A stretch of 64,000 bases of DNA from 0-14-0-80-60-11 sp049322355 (GTDB lineage: Bacteria; Desulfobacterota; Desulfobaccia; Desulfobaccales; 0-14-0-80-60-11), in NCBI GenBank assembly GCA_049322355.1, contig JBMORG010000010.1, forward strand, positions 372,001 through 436,000, written 5' to 3'. Numbering within the stretch: the stretch's first letter is position 1; each line of letters opens with the position of its first letter. The position numbers and the translations under genes were made by a program. Positions 42,996 to 52,575 of the stretch are shown here, piece after piece. The notes beneath the pieces were generated by a model, which searched no databases, was not told where the DNA came from, and saw nothing but the letters and a program-made list of their open reading frames with translations.

Positions 42996-43079
42996 GTTTC
43001 ATTGGCTCCCTGACCCAGCCAGCCGTTTTTCTAAAAATCCTCTCCCCCTTTGACCCGGCTTCAAGTAAGATAGGGAACC

Positions 43080-44486
43080 ATGTCTCCCGCTTCTGCGACT
43101 TCGGGGAAGTTGCCCCCGAACCGGCGGGTCGTCTTGCTGACGGTCTGCCTGGGGGCCTTTATGGCTACCCTGGACACCAGCATCGTCAATATCGCCCTGC
43201 CCCAGATTGCCAAGGATTTTCAGTGTTCCCTGGTGCAGATCTCCTGGGTGATGCTGATTTACCTTCTTATGAACGTCGCGCTGCTGCTCAGCAGCGGGCG
43301 GCTGGGAGACCTGTTGGCTCCGGGCAAACTCTTCCTCCTGGGATTGCTGGTGTTTACCGGCGCCTCGGCCCTCTGCGGCATGAGCCCAGGACTGGCCTGG
43401 ATGGTGGGGGCACGGGCCCTCCAGGGAATCGGCGGCTCCTTGATGTTGGGAGTGGCCCCCAAGATCATTGCCCTGACCTACGGCGAAGGAGAACGGGGCT
43501 TGGCCCTGGGGCTGTTTTCCACCGCGTTCGCCGCCGGCATCAGCGTAGGCGCGCCCCTGGGCGGAGTCATCACTACTTATCTGGGCTGGCCGTTTATTTT
43601 TTATATTAATCTTCCTATCTGTGCCGTAGCCTTCGGGGTGGGAAGCGGGGCCCTGAGACCCTTAAAGGCCCAGAAAGTCTGGAGTTGGCAGGCATTTGAC
43701 CTGGGAGGCGGAGTGATCCTGGCCGGGACTCTAGGGCTGTTTCTGTTGGGACTGTCCTGGGTCCAAAAAACCGGAGGCAGCCCCAAGGCCCTGGCAGCTT
43801 TGGGGGCGGCGGCCCTTTTGGCCCTGGGCCTGCACTTCCTGGAGCGTCGCCATCCCGAGCCCCTGCTTCATCCTGCGCTGTGGCGAAGCTGGCCTTTCTT
43901 GATTGGCTCCCTGGCGGTGGTATTGACCTTTGCTCCGGTGATGGGGACCTTTTTCCTGCTCCCGTTTTTCCTTGAACAGGTTTATCGCTATACCCCGGAC
44001 CAGGCCGGATTCTTGTTGGCGGCTTTAAGCGCCAGCAACGCCCTGGTGGCCCCTTTGGGGGGGTATCTGGCCGACCGGTTGGGAAACCTGCTGATCCTGC
44101 GAACCGGGGCCGGGTTGATCCTGGCCGGGTTAATCTCTCTGCTGTTCACCGGCCTGGACAGTTCCACTCTGGCTCTGGCAGCCCGTTTCATAGTTCTGGG
44201 TCTGGGGTTCGGCCTCTTCCAAGCACCCAACCTCAATGAAATTCTGTCCGATGTTTTCCCTGCCATGATCGGCCTGGCGGCCAGCACCAACGCGGTCTTG
44301 AAAAATCTGGGTTCACTGGTGGGCATCACTTTGATGGTTACGGTCTTTGCGTGGCTTCGCACTCCTAACCTGGCCATAGAGGGAGGAACCGGTATGGGAC
44401 TGTCGTCTTTTCACAAGGCCTTTGCCTTGGCTGCGTTGTTGGCGGCCCTTAATCTGGCGGCCAATCTGTTGCCCCGAAAGCGTTAG
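43080..44486 (+). CDS. MFS drug/solute efflux transporter (DHA2/EmrB type)
   Basis: A 468-residue major facilitator with about 14 predicted transmembrane helices, the count of the DHA2 (EmrB/QacA) group. The first helix carries LDTSIVNIALPQIAKDF, the hallmark motif LDxTIVNVALP. GRLGDLLAPGKLFLLGLLVF and YLADRLGNLLILRTGAGLI are the conserved loop-2 and loop-8 motifs. It uses the proton gradient to export compounds that cannot be identified from sequence. It sits alone after the tRNA genes with no efflux membrane-fusion or regulator gene next to it. Confidence 0.9.
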   Translation: MSPASATSGKLPPNRRVVLLTVCLGAFMATLDTSIVNIALPQIAKDFQCSLVQISWVMLIYLLMNVALLLSSGRLGDLLAPGKLFLLGLLVFTGASALCGMSPGLAWMVGARALQGIGGSLMLGVAPKIIALTYGEGERGLALGLFSTAFAAGISVGAPLGGVITTYLGWPFIFYINLPICAVAFGVGSGALRPLKAQKVWSWQAFDLGGGVILAGTLGLFLLGLSWVQKTGGSPKALAALGAAALLALGLHFLERRHPEPLLHPALWRSWPFLIGSLAVVLTFAPVMGTFFLLPFFLEQVYRYTPDQAGFLLAALSASNALVAPLGGYLADRLGNLLILRTGAGLILAGLISLLFTGLDSSTLALAARFIVLGLGFGLFQAPNLNEILSDVFPAMIGLAASTNAVLKNLGSLVGITLMVTVFAWLRTPNLAIEGGTGMGLSSFHKAFALAALLAALNLAANLLPRKR

Positions 44487-44610
44487 GCGGACCTTACCCG
44501 CTAACCCAGTTCCCAGGGCCGCGCCTCTCTCCTTGGCCGCTGGGACCTGCTGTGTTAGTATTAATCCTTAAAGCTATTAAACCAAGGGCTTCTGCCCGGG
44601 GAGACCAACG

Positions 44611-44805
44611 GTGACGCTTCAAACAGGGGAAATCTTGGCATTGATAGGCATGGGAGTGTTATTGTTCAGCAACCTGGGGCGACGGCGGGCACGCCAGGAA
44701 CAAGCGTCTGCCAACCGGGGCTTGACCCGCTGGTTGGCGTGGGGTGATTTTGTGGCATTTGGACTTATTCTTGCCGGTCTGGTAGTTATGTATCTTCAAA
44801 AATAA
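44611..44805 (+). CDS. Small two-helix membrane protein
   Basis: A 64-residue protein from GTG 44611 with GGGGAG upstream. Two hydrophobic helices (about 8-22 and 44-62) are separated by an Arg-rich loop (GRRRARQEQASANRG). No family is recognised. It follows the MFS gene by 124 bases, with a CCCAG-GGCC...GGCC-CTGGG inverted repeat in between. Confidence 0.6.
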   Translation: MTLQTGEILALIGMGVLLFSNLGRRRARQEQASANRGLTRWLAWGDFVAFGLILAGLVVMYLQK

Positions 44806-44893
44806 AGCGAAAAGTATTTAATGGCGTAGCTGCATTGAGCCGATAAGGCAAATGAGGGTACTCTCTATCTTAACCCTTAGCAACGGAGGAGTT

Positions 44894-45370
44894 ATGACAG
44901 AATCTAGGGAGATAAACCGGGCTTGCAGGTTGGCGCTGAAGGGACTCGGCCTATTAATTTTTTTTATATTGCTCGGTTCTTTACCCATTCCCCTGGCGGC
45001 CCAGGAACAAACGGTGACGCTCCAGCCCTACCAAAGGCCGGGGCAGGCAACTACCACGACCAGAGAGGAGAAAGTGCAGCCGGACGGCACGAAAACCTCC
45101 AAAGAAACCATGGCCACTGAATCTCAAGGTTCAAACTATAAGTACTCTGGCTTGCCAGGAAAATTTATAAGGCAAGGAGGGCAAACTCGAAGCCAAGGAG
45201 AAGTGAAGCCTGATCGAGAGCCAAGGAATGGCTACAGTATTAACTTTGAATGTGCGAGTTTTCCATCAAGTTCCGATCCGACCAAAGCTTATTGGTTTGA
45301 AAGGAGGGATGGAAAACTGATGATCATTGACCCGTATATGACTCAAAAATATAGCAGGAATCCAAACTAA
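44894..45370 (+). CDS. Secreted protein of unknown function
   Basis: About 158 residues. ATG 44894 has GGAGG four bases upstream; the frame opens at 44852 without such a signal. A signal peptide (LGLLIFFILLGSLPIPLAAQ) leads a polar, Gln/Thr/Lys-rich periplasmic chain (TTTTREEKVQPDGTKTSKE). The C-terminal 40 residues look more ordered (YSINFECASFPSSSDPTKAY). No family is recognised. Confidence 0.65.
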   Translation: MTESREINRACRLALKGLGLLIFFILLGSLPIPLAAQEQTVTLQPYQRPGQATTTTREEKVQPDGTKTSKETMATESQGSNYKYSGLPGKFIRQGGQTRSQGEVKPDREPRNGYSINFECASFPSSSDPTKAYWFERRDGKLMIIDPYMTQKYSRNPN

Positions 45371-45525
45371 TGTCATTTTCACTTTCGGATTAAAAAATAC
45401 TGATTCTCAATTAATTGTATATTGAGTCTGTTACATTTTTGGGGTGCTAGATCCGGAGTCCCGAGGAAAAAAATATCCCGTTTCCCTCCGCTCATCATGC
45501 CTATAGCGATCATCAAGAGGGTTTT

Positions 45526-45735
45526 ATGAAACCTGAGCCGAAGTGCGTCCAGAGAACTATCATTGAGCGGGAAGAGTATGAGGCCCTCATGTCCGGGTTC
45601 CCCACCCGGGCAGAGGAAATGAAACCCACCTCCGACTGCCGTGAGATAGAAGAAAAATTTCGAAGAATCGAATTTTGTATGATGATTATTGTGGGTCTGG
45701 TTTTGGTGGTTTACATCCTCTGCAAAGGAACTTGA
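45526..45735 (+). CDS. Small membrane protein
   Basis: A 69-residue protein with a polar N-terminus containing two Cys, a Glu-rich helix (REIEEKFRRIEF) and one C-terminal transmembrane helix (MMIIVGLVLVVYILC). AGAGGG precedes the ATG. It has no recognised relatives and its function is unknown. Confidence 0.55.
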   Translation: MKPEPKCVQRTIIEREEYEALMSGFPTRAEEMKPTSDCREIEEKFRRIEFCMMIIVGLVLVVYILCKGT

Positions 45736-45832
45736 AGTCTAAACTCAGAGCTGCTTTCCTGGATAAAACGCCCGATCTCCTCCGCTGCCACAAAAATTAC
45801 ATATCCAGTTCCTAAGATTATTTTTGACATTC

Positions 45833-45868
45833 GGTCTTGAAGGGGGGGCCGGCCCCAGAATCAAGACC
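45833..45868. terminator. Strong hairpin between convergent genes
   Basis: GGTCTTGA (45833-45840) pairs with TCAAGACC (45861-45868) around a GC-rich core, GGGGCCGGCCCC. It lies between the 45526 gene and the transglycosylase stop and probably works in both directions, although no long U-tract follows. Confidence 0.5.
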
Positions 45869-45882
45869 ATTTCCAGACTTAA

Positions 45883-47271
45883 TCATCTGGCGTGGGAAAC
45901 TAATAAGGCCTTAGACTTGGGTTTGAATTTCGTTTTAGATAATTTCTGCTTATGAATGTCTGACTTTTTTAGGGAGGGAGTGGATTTCGAACTGTTCTTT
46001 TGGGCAAAGATGGCTGGACTGGATTTGGATTTTTTTGTCTTTGCAGTGCCTTGGGCGCGAGCAGGTGAATTAGATTTTTTGGCGGTCCCGGTTTTCTTCG
46101 AATTGGCCTGAGGATAACCGAACAGAGAAGCCGTGTAGGGAGAAGGTCTGGCTTTGGCGGCTTTTTGGCCCTGAGCCTTTGGGGCTGCGGCGTAGACCCT
46201 TTTAGGAGCTGTCTGGCTGCGGCCTTGGGCGTGCAGGGTTGATTTCTTTTTAGGCACGCCGGCTGTTCGAGGCTGAGGGCTGGGGGGCGCAGCAAGTTGA
46301 ATCTTGGGGACGGTGGCGCTCTTAAGGGGCCTTGAAGGCTCGCCAGAGGAATCAGCCTGGCCCAACTTGATGTTTGGATCTGGATGAGGTGTCAAGGGGG
46401 ACTGGTAGGGCACGTTGGTAAAACCAAATTTTTTAGGGTTTCGGGCAATAATGGTGGCGGCGATCATCTGGGGCACATAATTCCTGGTTTCCCCGGGAAT
46501 ACATTTATTGGCGGAGAGTTCCCAAAAATTGTTGTAATTACTTTTAGTTAACTCTTTCTGAACCCGTCCTTCGCCGCAGTTGTAGCTTGCCGCAGCCAGA
46601 TACCAGGAACCGAATTGCTTATACAGGTCCAGGAGATATCGTGCTGCCGCCCGGGTTGATTTTTCCGGGTCCTGGCGCTCATCGATGTTGCCGTTGATCG
46701 TCAAGCCGTACCGCAAGCCGGTTCCTTTTATAAATTGCCACATGCCGCAGGCGCCGGCGGGAGAACAAGCCTTGGGATTGAAGCCGCTCTCCACCATGGC
46801 CAGATAGGCCAAATCCGTGGGTAAGCCGTATTCCTTAAAGATTTCTTTAATCATGGGGAGATATCGGCTGGAGCGAGCCAGGGAGCGCGCCATGAACCCT
46901 TTGCGCTCCGTGGTAAAATAAACAATGTAAGCCTTGACCTGTTTATTCATATGGATGGGAAAATCAAAGCTGGACTGATGTTCCCATTTCCTCAATTCTT
47001 CTTCGATGCTGCGATCCCGGTCCTTAATACCGCTTTTGGCATAGAGATCTTCAAGATGCTTGGCGTTTACCTCTTCCGCCAGAGGTTCTTCCAAATCCTC
47101 ATCCGCTGAGTAAACTTTCTGGGTCCGCTCCGCCGACCTCAGGTGACTGCTTACACCACCACACCCCGACCCAATTAAGAGAAAGGCCAGAATCCCTAAA
47201 AAACCGGCAAGCCTGCGTCGGCGACTGAAAGAATAGCCAAAAATTGGAGAGTCGTTCGGGTCAGGCCTCAT
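45883..47271 (-). CDS. Membrane-bound lytic transglycosylase (SLT domain) with a basic tail
   Basis: A 462-residue protein that should cleave peptidoglycan by the lytic transglycosylase reaction. The N-terminus has a hydrophobic segment ending LIGSGCGG, possibly a lipoprotein signal. The SLT domain (about 140-290) has the catalytic Glu in AMVESGFNP, then AGACGMWQFIKGTGLRYGL and AAASYNCGEGRV. No LysM repeats follow; instead there is a tail of about 150 residues rich in Lys, Ser, Ala and Pro, which may bind the wall or simply be disordered. MltD-type enzymes are the nearest match. Confidence 0.88.
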   Translation of the reverse strand: MRPDPNDSPIFGYSFSRRRRLAGFLGILAFLLIGSGCGGVSSHLRSAERTQKVYSADEDLEEPLAEEVNAKHLEDLYAKSGIKDRDRSIEEELRKWEHQSSFDFPIHMNKQVKAYIVYFTTERKGFMARSLARSSRYLPMIKEIFKEYGLPTDLAYLAMVESGFNPKACSPAGACGMWQFIKGTGLRYGLTINGNIDERQDPEKSTRAAARYLLDLYKQFGSWYLAAASYNCGEGRVQKELTKSNYNNFWELSANKCIPGETRNYVPQMIAATIIARNPKKFGFTNVPYQSPLTPHPDPNIKLGQADSSGEPSRPLKSATVPKIQLAAPPSPQPRTAGVPKKKSTLHAQGRSQTAPKRVYAAAPKAQGQKAAKARPSPYTASLFGYPQANSKKTGTAKKSNSPARAQGTAKTKKSKSSPAIFAQKNSSKSTPSLKKSDIHKQKLSKTKFKPKSKALLVSHAR

Positions 47272-47566
47272 GATAGTTTCAAACCATATTGTGGTAATTG
47301 AAATAAATTTCTTTTCTTAAAACTGTTAATTCTTGCAGGTTTAGTGTTTTGTGTTTAATATTGATCACCATTGAATTAAATGCAATAAGGTGTGGACCTG
47401 ATTTTCGCTAGGGGAAAACCCTTAATTATTGGGTGGTAAAAATGAGGGTATAATGCAGTCTCGAAACCCTGGTGGTTTTTCAGTACAGGTCCCAAGTTAA
47501 AATCCATGTTTTAGGAGGCAAATTTCAGGGTTTCACCTGATTGCACCAGATTTTTAAAGAGATACT

Positions 47567-48199
47567 ATGGCAACCAGTAGTAGTAATAACTATAATTCCT
47601 TCTCGAGGGGCCTCATGACTGCCATAACTAGAGTGATCGAAGCCACCATGGAAGCCAAAGACCCATACACCGTCCAACACCAGCGCCGGGTAACCCAGAT
47701 AGCCCTTTCCATTGCCGGTAAAATGGGTCTTTCAGGCGCTTCATTGGAAAAACTCCGCATTGCAGGGACGCTCCATGACCTGGGAAAAGTGGGAGTTCCC
47801 ACGGAGATCCTGGTAAAGCCGGGTAAATTGACCGAACTTGAGTTTTCCATTATTAAAACCCATCCCATGGCCGGTTTTGAAATATTGAAGCCCCTGGAAT
47901 TCCCCCAGGAAACCACTCAGATTGTGCTCCAACATCACGAAAGATGGAATGGCTCCGGATATCCACAAGGGTTGTTGGGGAACGGGATTCTGCTGGAAGC
48001 TCGAATCCTGGGTGTGGCGGATGTGGTCGAAGCCATGGCGACCCACCGGCCCTATAGGCCGGCCCTGGGAATTGACCAGGCTATGGAGGAGATCTCCCGC
48101 AACCGCGGCATTCTTTATGATCCCACAGTGGTACAAACTTGTTCGGAATTATATAATGAGAATAAGCTTGTTGACGATTTTTCAGGACTCAGACTATGA
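47567..48199 (+). CDS. HD-GYP domain protein (probable cyclic di-GMP phosphodiesterase)
   Basis: A 210-residue protein consisting almost only of an HD-GYP domain: the metal-binding HDLGKVGVP, then HHERWNGSGYPQGL (the GYP motif) and ADVVEAMATHRPYRPA. Members hydrolyse cyclic di-GMP. There is no receiver or sensory domain, so activity may be set by expression or partners. No good ribosome binding site is visible before the ATG. The 295 bases upstream are AT-rich and show no cyclic di-GMP riboswitch. Confidence 0.9.
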   Translation: MATSSSNNYNSFSRGLMTAITRVIEATMEAKDPYTVQHQRRVTQIALSIAGKMGLSGASLEKLRIAGTLHDLGKVGVPTEILVKPGKLTELEFSIIKTHPMAGFEILKPLEFPQETTQIVLQHHERWNGSGYPQGLLGNGILLEARILGVADVVEAMATHRPYRPALGIDQAMEEISRNRGILYDPTVVQTCSELYNENKLVDDFSGLRL

Positions 48200-48344
48200 T
48201 ATGACTTCCTGGCCTGAGATCTCCGAGCCCTACGGGAACGTGCTTCTAACTTCCGGCCGATTCAGACGCGTATGAAAGAAACCGAACTTTTTTCCAGGCA
48301 GCCGGCGCAGTCACCAGGGGGTTGTACTGGCGTGGAGGTTTCCC

Positions 48345-49571
48345 ATGCTTGATCCGCCCAATCCTAAAGACCTGGAAGCCTTAATGACCAGAATCATGGC
48401 AAAGAGGGAGGAACCATCTGATTCCTCGGAAAACCAAGGCCAATGCCAGGAGCGGGTCGTTGAGGTCGAAAAAATTCTGCTGCGTGATGAGACTGGGAAA
48501 TCTCGAGGTAAAATTAGCGCTAACCCTGACGGGTCGGCCGGCCTGATCTTGAGCGATAATGAGGGCAGCGCCTGGGCTTGGTTGGGGGTTAACGACGATG
48601 GCGAAGCCTTCCTGGAACTTAAAGACCGAAAGGGCGAAGTCAGGTTCAAAGTCTCGACTGAGGACCCGGCCTCGGGGTCCACAGCAGAAAGCGTGGTAAC
48701 TGCTCTCAGCCGTGGTCCTTCGGAATCTGCTCCCCAAGTTTCAAGTTCTCAGTACACTTTCCAGGAGCCAGCCAGACCTGAAACGGAAGCAAACGCTCCA
48801 AAAAGCGGGCCTGGCATTGATCAATCACCATCTGCAGTTCTCCCCGGCTGGAAGCCAGGGTTTGTTGATACTACGGTCTATGATCGCCTGGAAGAATTGG
48901 AGCGTCAAAATCGGGGCCGGAAGATTTTCCGGGTGGCTTTGATGGGGTTGTTGGCGCTAATTCTGGCGACTCAGGCTTACCTGCTCAGCCGGTCGCCCTA
49001 CCCCCAGGGGCTTTTGGAAGTTGAGGGTTTAGCATTGCGGGATCAAAACGGCAATCTCCGGGCCTTATTGGGGGAAAAGGACGGTAAACTTGGTCTGAGC
49101 CTCAGAGACCGGCAAGGTAAACTGCGAGCCGTTATGGGGCTTGAACCGGATGGTTCTCCTGCCTTGGTCCTTTATGACGAAGAACAGCGGTTAAGGGCCG
49201 GACTCCAACTTTGGCCCAACGGTGAACCCAGATTTAACTTGCAAGACAATAATAGTTTAATGGGGAAAATGGAGCAGAACCAACCCAACGATACCGGCAA
49301 TCAAAAAAGCGTGGCGGTATCAGTTCCTGGAGATGAAGACGGCACCATGGCCAGCCCGGCAGCCGGCCAGGAAGAAACCGTCACCGGAAATACTGCAACT
49401 GAGGCCATATATTTAGGCTCCATCACTTCCAACAAATACCACTATCCCGATTGCAAGTGGGCTAAGACGATAAAACCGTCGCGCTTGATCAAATTCAAGT
49501 CGCTGGAAGAGGCCCAAGGGCGCCATTATATTCCATGTCCGGTTTGCAAACCGCCGCCGCTGTCTAAGTAA
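48345..49571 (+). CDS. Membrane protein with beta-repeats and a C-terminal Ada-like zinc domain
   Basis: A 408-residue protein. Residues about 40-110 and 225-310 hold similar repeats (LRDETGKSRGKISANPDG; LRDQNGNLRALLGEKDGK; LYDEEQRLRAGLQLWPNGEP), probably short beta hairpins. One transmembrane helix lies between (about 197-217, FRVALMGLLALILATQAYLL). The last 50 residues resemble the metal-binding module of Ada proteins: YLGSITSNKYHYPDCKWAK and YIPCPVCKPP, with three Cys and a His. The module would be on the periplasmic side. The combination is unusual and no function can be named. Confidence 0.7.
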   Translation: MLDPPNPKDLEALMTRIMAKREEPSDSSENQGQCQERVVEVEKILLRDETGKSRGKISANPDGSAGLILSDNEGSAWAWLGVNDDGEAFLELKDRKGEVRFKVSTEDPASGSTAESVVTALSRGPSESAPQVSSSQYTFQEPARPETEANAPKSGPGIDQSPSAVLPGWKPGFVDTTVYDRLEELERQNRGRKIFRVALMGLLALILATQAYLLSRSPYPQGLLEVEGLALRDQNGNLRALLGEKDGKLGLSLRDRQGKLRAVMGLEPDGSPALVLYDEEQRLRAGLQLWPNGEPRFNLQDNNSLMGKMEQNQPNDTGNQKSVAVSVPGDEDGTMASPAAGQEETVTGNTATEAIYLGSITSNKYHYPDCKWAKTIKPSRLIKFKSLEEAQGRHYIPCPVCKPPPLSK

Positions 49572-49765
49572 TTCTTGGACCTGGCGGAATCGGACAGGAG
49601 AGCAGAAACTTGCACTCGCCTTAATGATGAAATCTGCTGTCCGGCCGGTTCCCTCCTGATGTCGACCGAAGCCCGGTCCCCTTTTTCCTTGCCAGACAAT
49701 ACGGCCTTCAGATACTCTTTACGATTGAGGACTGATGGGATCCTCGTGTTCCGGCCAGGAGAGCT

Positions 49766-50638
49766 ATGGGCAGCTTGCAGGATTTGATTCAATTCGTCTT
49801 TGCCGGTTTGACCGGTGGGGCCATTTACGCTTTGGTGGCCCTGGGCTTCGGGGTGGTGCACAACACCATGGGGATCGTCAATTTCACCCAGGTGGACTTC
49901 GTCTCCCTGGGAGGCATGATCCTCTATAGCTCGCTGGTCACCGCCGGTCTCCCCATGGCCCCGGCCCTGTTGGTGGCGGTGGCGGGAGTGACCCTGCTGG
50001 CCATCCTGGTGGAAGTGGTGGGCATCCGGCCGTCCCGCTCCGAAAGCCACCTGGTGCTGATTTTTCTCACCATCGGCCTCTCCATCATCTTGCGGGGAGG
50101 CATGAAAATCATCTGGGGCAAGACCCGCATGGCGGTGCCGCCTTTGTACGGGGAGTCGCCGCTGCATCTGGCCGGGGCCACCATCCTGCCCCAGACCTTG
50201 TGGATTCTGGCCCTAACGACCTTAGCCATCATCGGCCTGGTGTTGTTCTTCCGCAAAACCTCCATGGGCCTGGCCATGCGGGGAGTGGCCGCCAATCCAG
50301 AGGCCGCGGCGGTGGTGGGGCTCAAGGTCTGGCGGGTTAAGGCCATGAGCTTCGCCCTGGCCGGCGCCCTGGGAGGGCTGGCGGGTTGCCTGGTGACGCC
50401 CATCACCACCCTGAGCTACGACGTTGGGGTGCTTTTGGGCCTAAAGGGCTTTGCCGCAGCCATCCTGGGCGGCTTCGGGTCCTTTCCCGGAGCCATCCTG
50501 GGAGGACTTATCCTGGGACTTTTGGAGTCCTTGGGCGCAGCCTATATCAGCAGCGCCTACAAGGACGTCATTGCCTTTATCGTGCTGCTCCTGGTATTGT
50601 TCATCCGGCCTCGTGGGTTGTTGGGAGGACAGGGGTAG
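49766..50638 (+). CDS. livH: Branched-chain amino acid ABC transporter permease LivH
   Basis: A 290-residue membrane permease of the LivH type, with the opening FAGLTGGAIYALVALGFGVV, GMGIVNF-like lipid-facing helices and the conserved AAILGGFGSFPGAILGGLILG near the C-terminus. It forms the inner-membrane channel with LivM for Leu/Ile/Val uptake. CAGGAGAG precedes the ATG. Its partner genes livM and livG lie 3-4 kb downstream, split off by iorAB and a small gene. A terminator-like hairpin follows it. Confidence 0.9.
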   Translation: MGSLQDLIQFVFAGLTGGAIYALVALGFGVVHNTMGIVNFTQVDFVSLGGMILYSSLVTAGLPMAPALLVAVAGVTLLAILVEVVGIRPSRSESHLVLIFLTIGLSIILRGGMKIIWGKTRMAVPPLYGESPLHLAGATILPQTLWILALTTLAIIGLVLFFRKTSMGLAMRGVAANPEAAAVVGLKVWRVKAMSFALAGALGGLAGCLVTPITTLSYDVGVLLGLKGFAAAILGGFGSFPGAILGGLILGLLESLGAAYISSAYKDVIAFIVLLLVLFIRPRGLLGGQG

Positions 50639-50658
50639 TTTACCATAATCCCCCCTGA

Positions 50659-50684
50659 CCCCCCTTGAGAAAAGGGGGGAATTT
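50659..50684 (+). terminator. Hairpin after livH
   Basis: CCCCCCTT (50659-50666) pairs with AAGGGGGG (50672-50679), followed by AATTTT. It may end or attenuate transcription between livH and iorA. Confidence 0.55.
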
Positions 50685-50718
50685 TCCGAGGAATTTTCGT
50701 TTTGTATGAACAGAAATC

Positions 50719-52575
50719 ATGAAGAAACAACCTTCGCGAAATAATATGGATAACCACCGCATCCTCATGGGCAATGAGGCCATGGGCCGGGGAATTGTGG
50801 AGGCCGGATGCACCGTGGCGACTTCGTATCCCGGCACGCCGGCCTCGGAGATTTTGCAGTCCGTGGTGGTCTTTGCCAAAGAAACCGGATCCCCGGTCTA
50901 TTCCGAGTGGTCGGTGAACGAAAAAGTGGCCTTTGAGGTGGCCCTGGCCAACTCCATGAGCGGCCGCCGCTCTGCGGTGGCCATGAAACAGGTGGGACTG
51001 AACGTGGCCTCAGACCCGTTTCTGCGCTCTGCCTATTTAGGGGTCAAGGGTGGAATGGTGGTTATCTCGGCGGACGACCCCGGCCCTCACAGCTCCCAGA
51101 CCGAACAGGACAGCCGGTTTTTTGCCATGTTAGCCAAGGTGCCGGTTCTGGACCCGGTAAGCCCCAAGGATGCCAAGGACATGGTGGGCGCTGCCTTCGA
51201 ACTGTCGGAGCGGTTCGAAATGCCGGTCATGGTTCGGCCCACTACCAGGGTCTGCCACGCCCGGGAAGACGTCTCTTGCGGGTCCATTTTGCGTTTGGAC
51301 CGCCCGGCCCGGTTCGACAAGGACCCCAGGCGCTGGTGCGCCACCCCCCAGTTCCTCCGGGAGCTGCACCATAACCTGAATGAAAAAATCAGCCAGATTG
51401 CGGGCTTACCGGAGTTCTTCCCCAGGCTCACCAGCGGGGATGGCTCCTTTCCCGGCGCCTGTATCATCGCCTCGGGAGTGGCTTTCGCCCATACCTGGGA
51501 TTGGTTGGTGGGATTGGGCCTTTTGGGCCGGGTCGATTATTATCAGGTGACTTTGCCGTACCCTCTGAACCGGGATTTCATCGAGACGGTCAACTCCCGG
51601 TATCAAAAAATCCTGGTCATCGAAGAGACCTATCCGGTCATTGAATTGCAGCTGGCCAATCGCGCCATCCAGGGACGCACCTCGGGAATGATTCCCAATG
51701 ATGGCGAACTGACCCCGGATGTCATTCGTCCGGTACTGGATACTTTTCTGGAACTGCCGGCCCAAAACAGACCGACCCCAAGGGGCGGCGGCGACCGGCC
51801 CACTCTGTGCGCCGGCTGCGCCCACCGGGCCGCGTTCTACGCCATCAAAGAGACCTTTCCCGGAGGCATCTTTCCCAGCGACATCGGTTGCTACACCCTG
51901 GGGCTGAATCTGGGGGCGGTGGACACCTGCCATTGCATGGGTGCGGGGATCAGCCAGGCCGCGGGATTTTACCGGGCCTTTGCCGCGAGCGGAAGTGAGT
52001 TTCCCACCATCGTGGCCACCATCGGGGATTCCACCTTTTTCCATGCCGGAGTCCCGGCGCTGCTCAATGCCGTGTTCCACCAGGCCCGCTTTATTTTAGT
52101 GATCCTGGACAATGCCACCACGGCCATGACCGGACACCAGCCCACTCCTCAGGTAGGTCTCACTGCCACGGGAGAAGCGGGCCGCCCGGTGCGCATCCCC
52201 GAACTGGTGAGGGGGTGCGGAGTTGGATTCCTGAGGGAGGCTGACCCCTACGATCTGCCGGCTTTCATGGACCTACTGAAGGAAGCCGACGCCCATTGCC
52301 GGGGATCGGAGGGCGGCGTCGCGGTGATTATTGCTAAACACCCGTGCCTGCTGGAGAGGGAGGCCCGGAAGTCGCAACCGGCGTATGACATGTGTATTAC
52401 CGAAGACTGTACCGGCTGCCTGCACTGCCTGGAGGAGTTTGAGTGTCCGGCGCTGTCCCTGGATGACGCGGAAGGCCGGGTGGTCATCGACGGGGTCCGC
52501 TGCGTCGGCTGCGGGGTGTGCGTGCATGTGTGTCCTGCGGGGGCTATAGTTGCCAGGAAGGCAGGGGAGGCATGA
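50719..52575 (+). CDS. iorA: Indolepyruvate:ferredoxin oxidoreductase, alpha subunit
   Basis: A 618-residue thiamine-diphosphate enzyme that oxidatively decarboxylates aryl pyruvates to aryl-CoA with ferredoxin as acceptor, a step of anaerobic aromatic amino acid use. The N-terminal pyrimidine-binding domain starts MGNEAMGRGIVEAG, the thiamine-diphosphate domain has GDSTFFHAGVPALLNA, and a C-terminal ferredoxin domain has two Cys clusters (CTGCLHCLEEFECP and CVGCGVCVHVCP). Its stop overlaps iorB (ATGA). Placement between livH and livMG links it to branched-chain or aromatic amino acid uptake. Confidence 0.94.
   Translation: MKKQPSRNNMDNHRILMGNEAMGRGIVEAGCTVATSYPGTPASEILQSVVVFAKETGSPVYSEWSVNEKVAFEVALANSMSGRRSAVAMKQVGLNVASDPFLRSAYLGVKGGMVVISADDPGPHSSQTEQDSRFFAMLAKVPVLDPVSPKDAKDMVGAAFELSERFEMPVMVRPTTRVCHAREDVSCGSILRLDRPARFDKDPRRWCATPQFLRELHHNLNEKISQIAGLPEFFPRLTSGDGSFPGACIIASGVAFAHTWDWLVGLGLLGRVDYYQVTLPYPLNRDFIETVNSRYQKILVIEETYPVIELQLANRAIQGRTSGMIPNDGELTPDVIRPVLDTFLELPAQNRPTPRGGGDRPTLCAGCAHRAAFYAIKETFPGGIFPSDIGCYTLGLNLGAVDTCHCMGAGISQAAGFYRAFAASGSEFPTIVATIGDSTFFHAGVPALLNAVFHQARFILVILDNATTAMTGHQPTPQVGLTATGEAGRPVRIPELVRGCGVGFLREADPYDLPAFMDLLKEADAHCRGSEGGVAVIIAKHPCLLEREARKSQPAYDMCITEDCTGCLHCLEEFECPALSLDDAEGRVVIDGVRCVGCGVCVHVCPAGAIVARKAGEA

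Noticed and set aside
42802..43002. Minus-strand frame of 66 codons over the tRNA-Ser genes
   Set aside because: Its peptide (LAEREGFEPS, SPHTRLAGEHL) is the well-known false product read from the reverse strand of serine tRNAs.
47272..47566. Cyclic di-GMP riboswitch upstream of the HD-GYP gene
   Set aside because: The conserved GEMM core sequences were not found in this AT-rich region.
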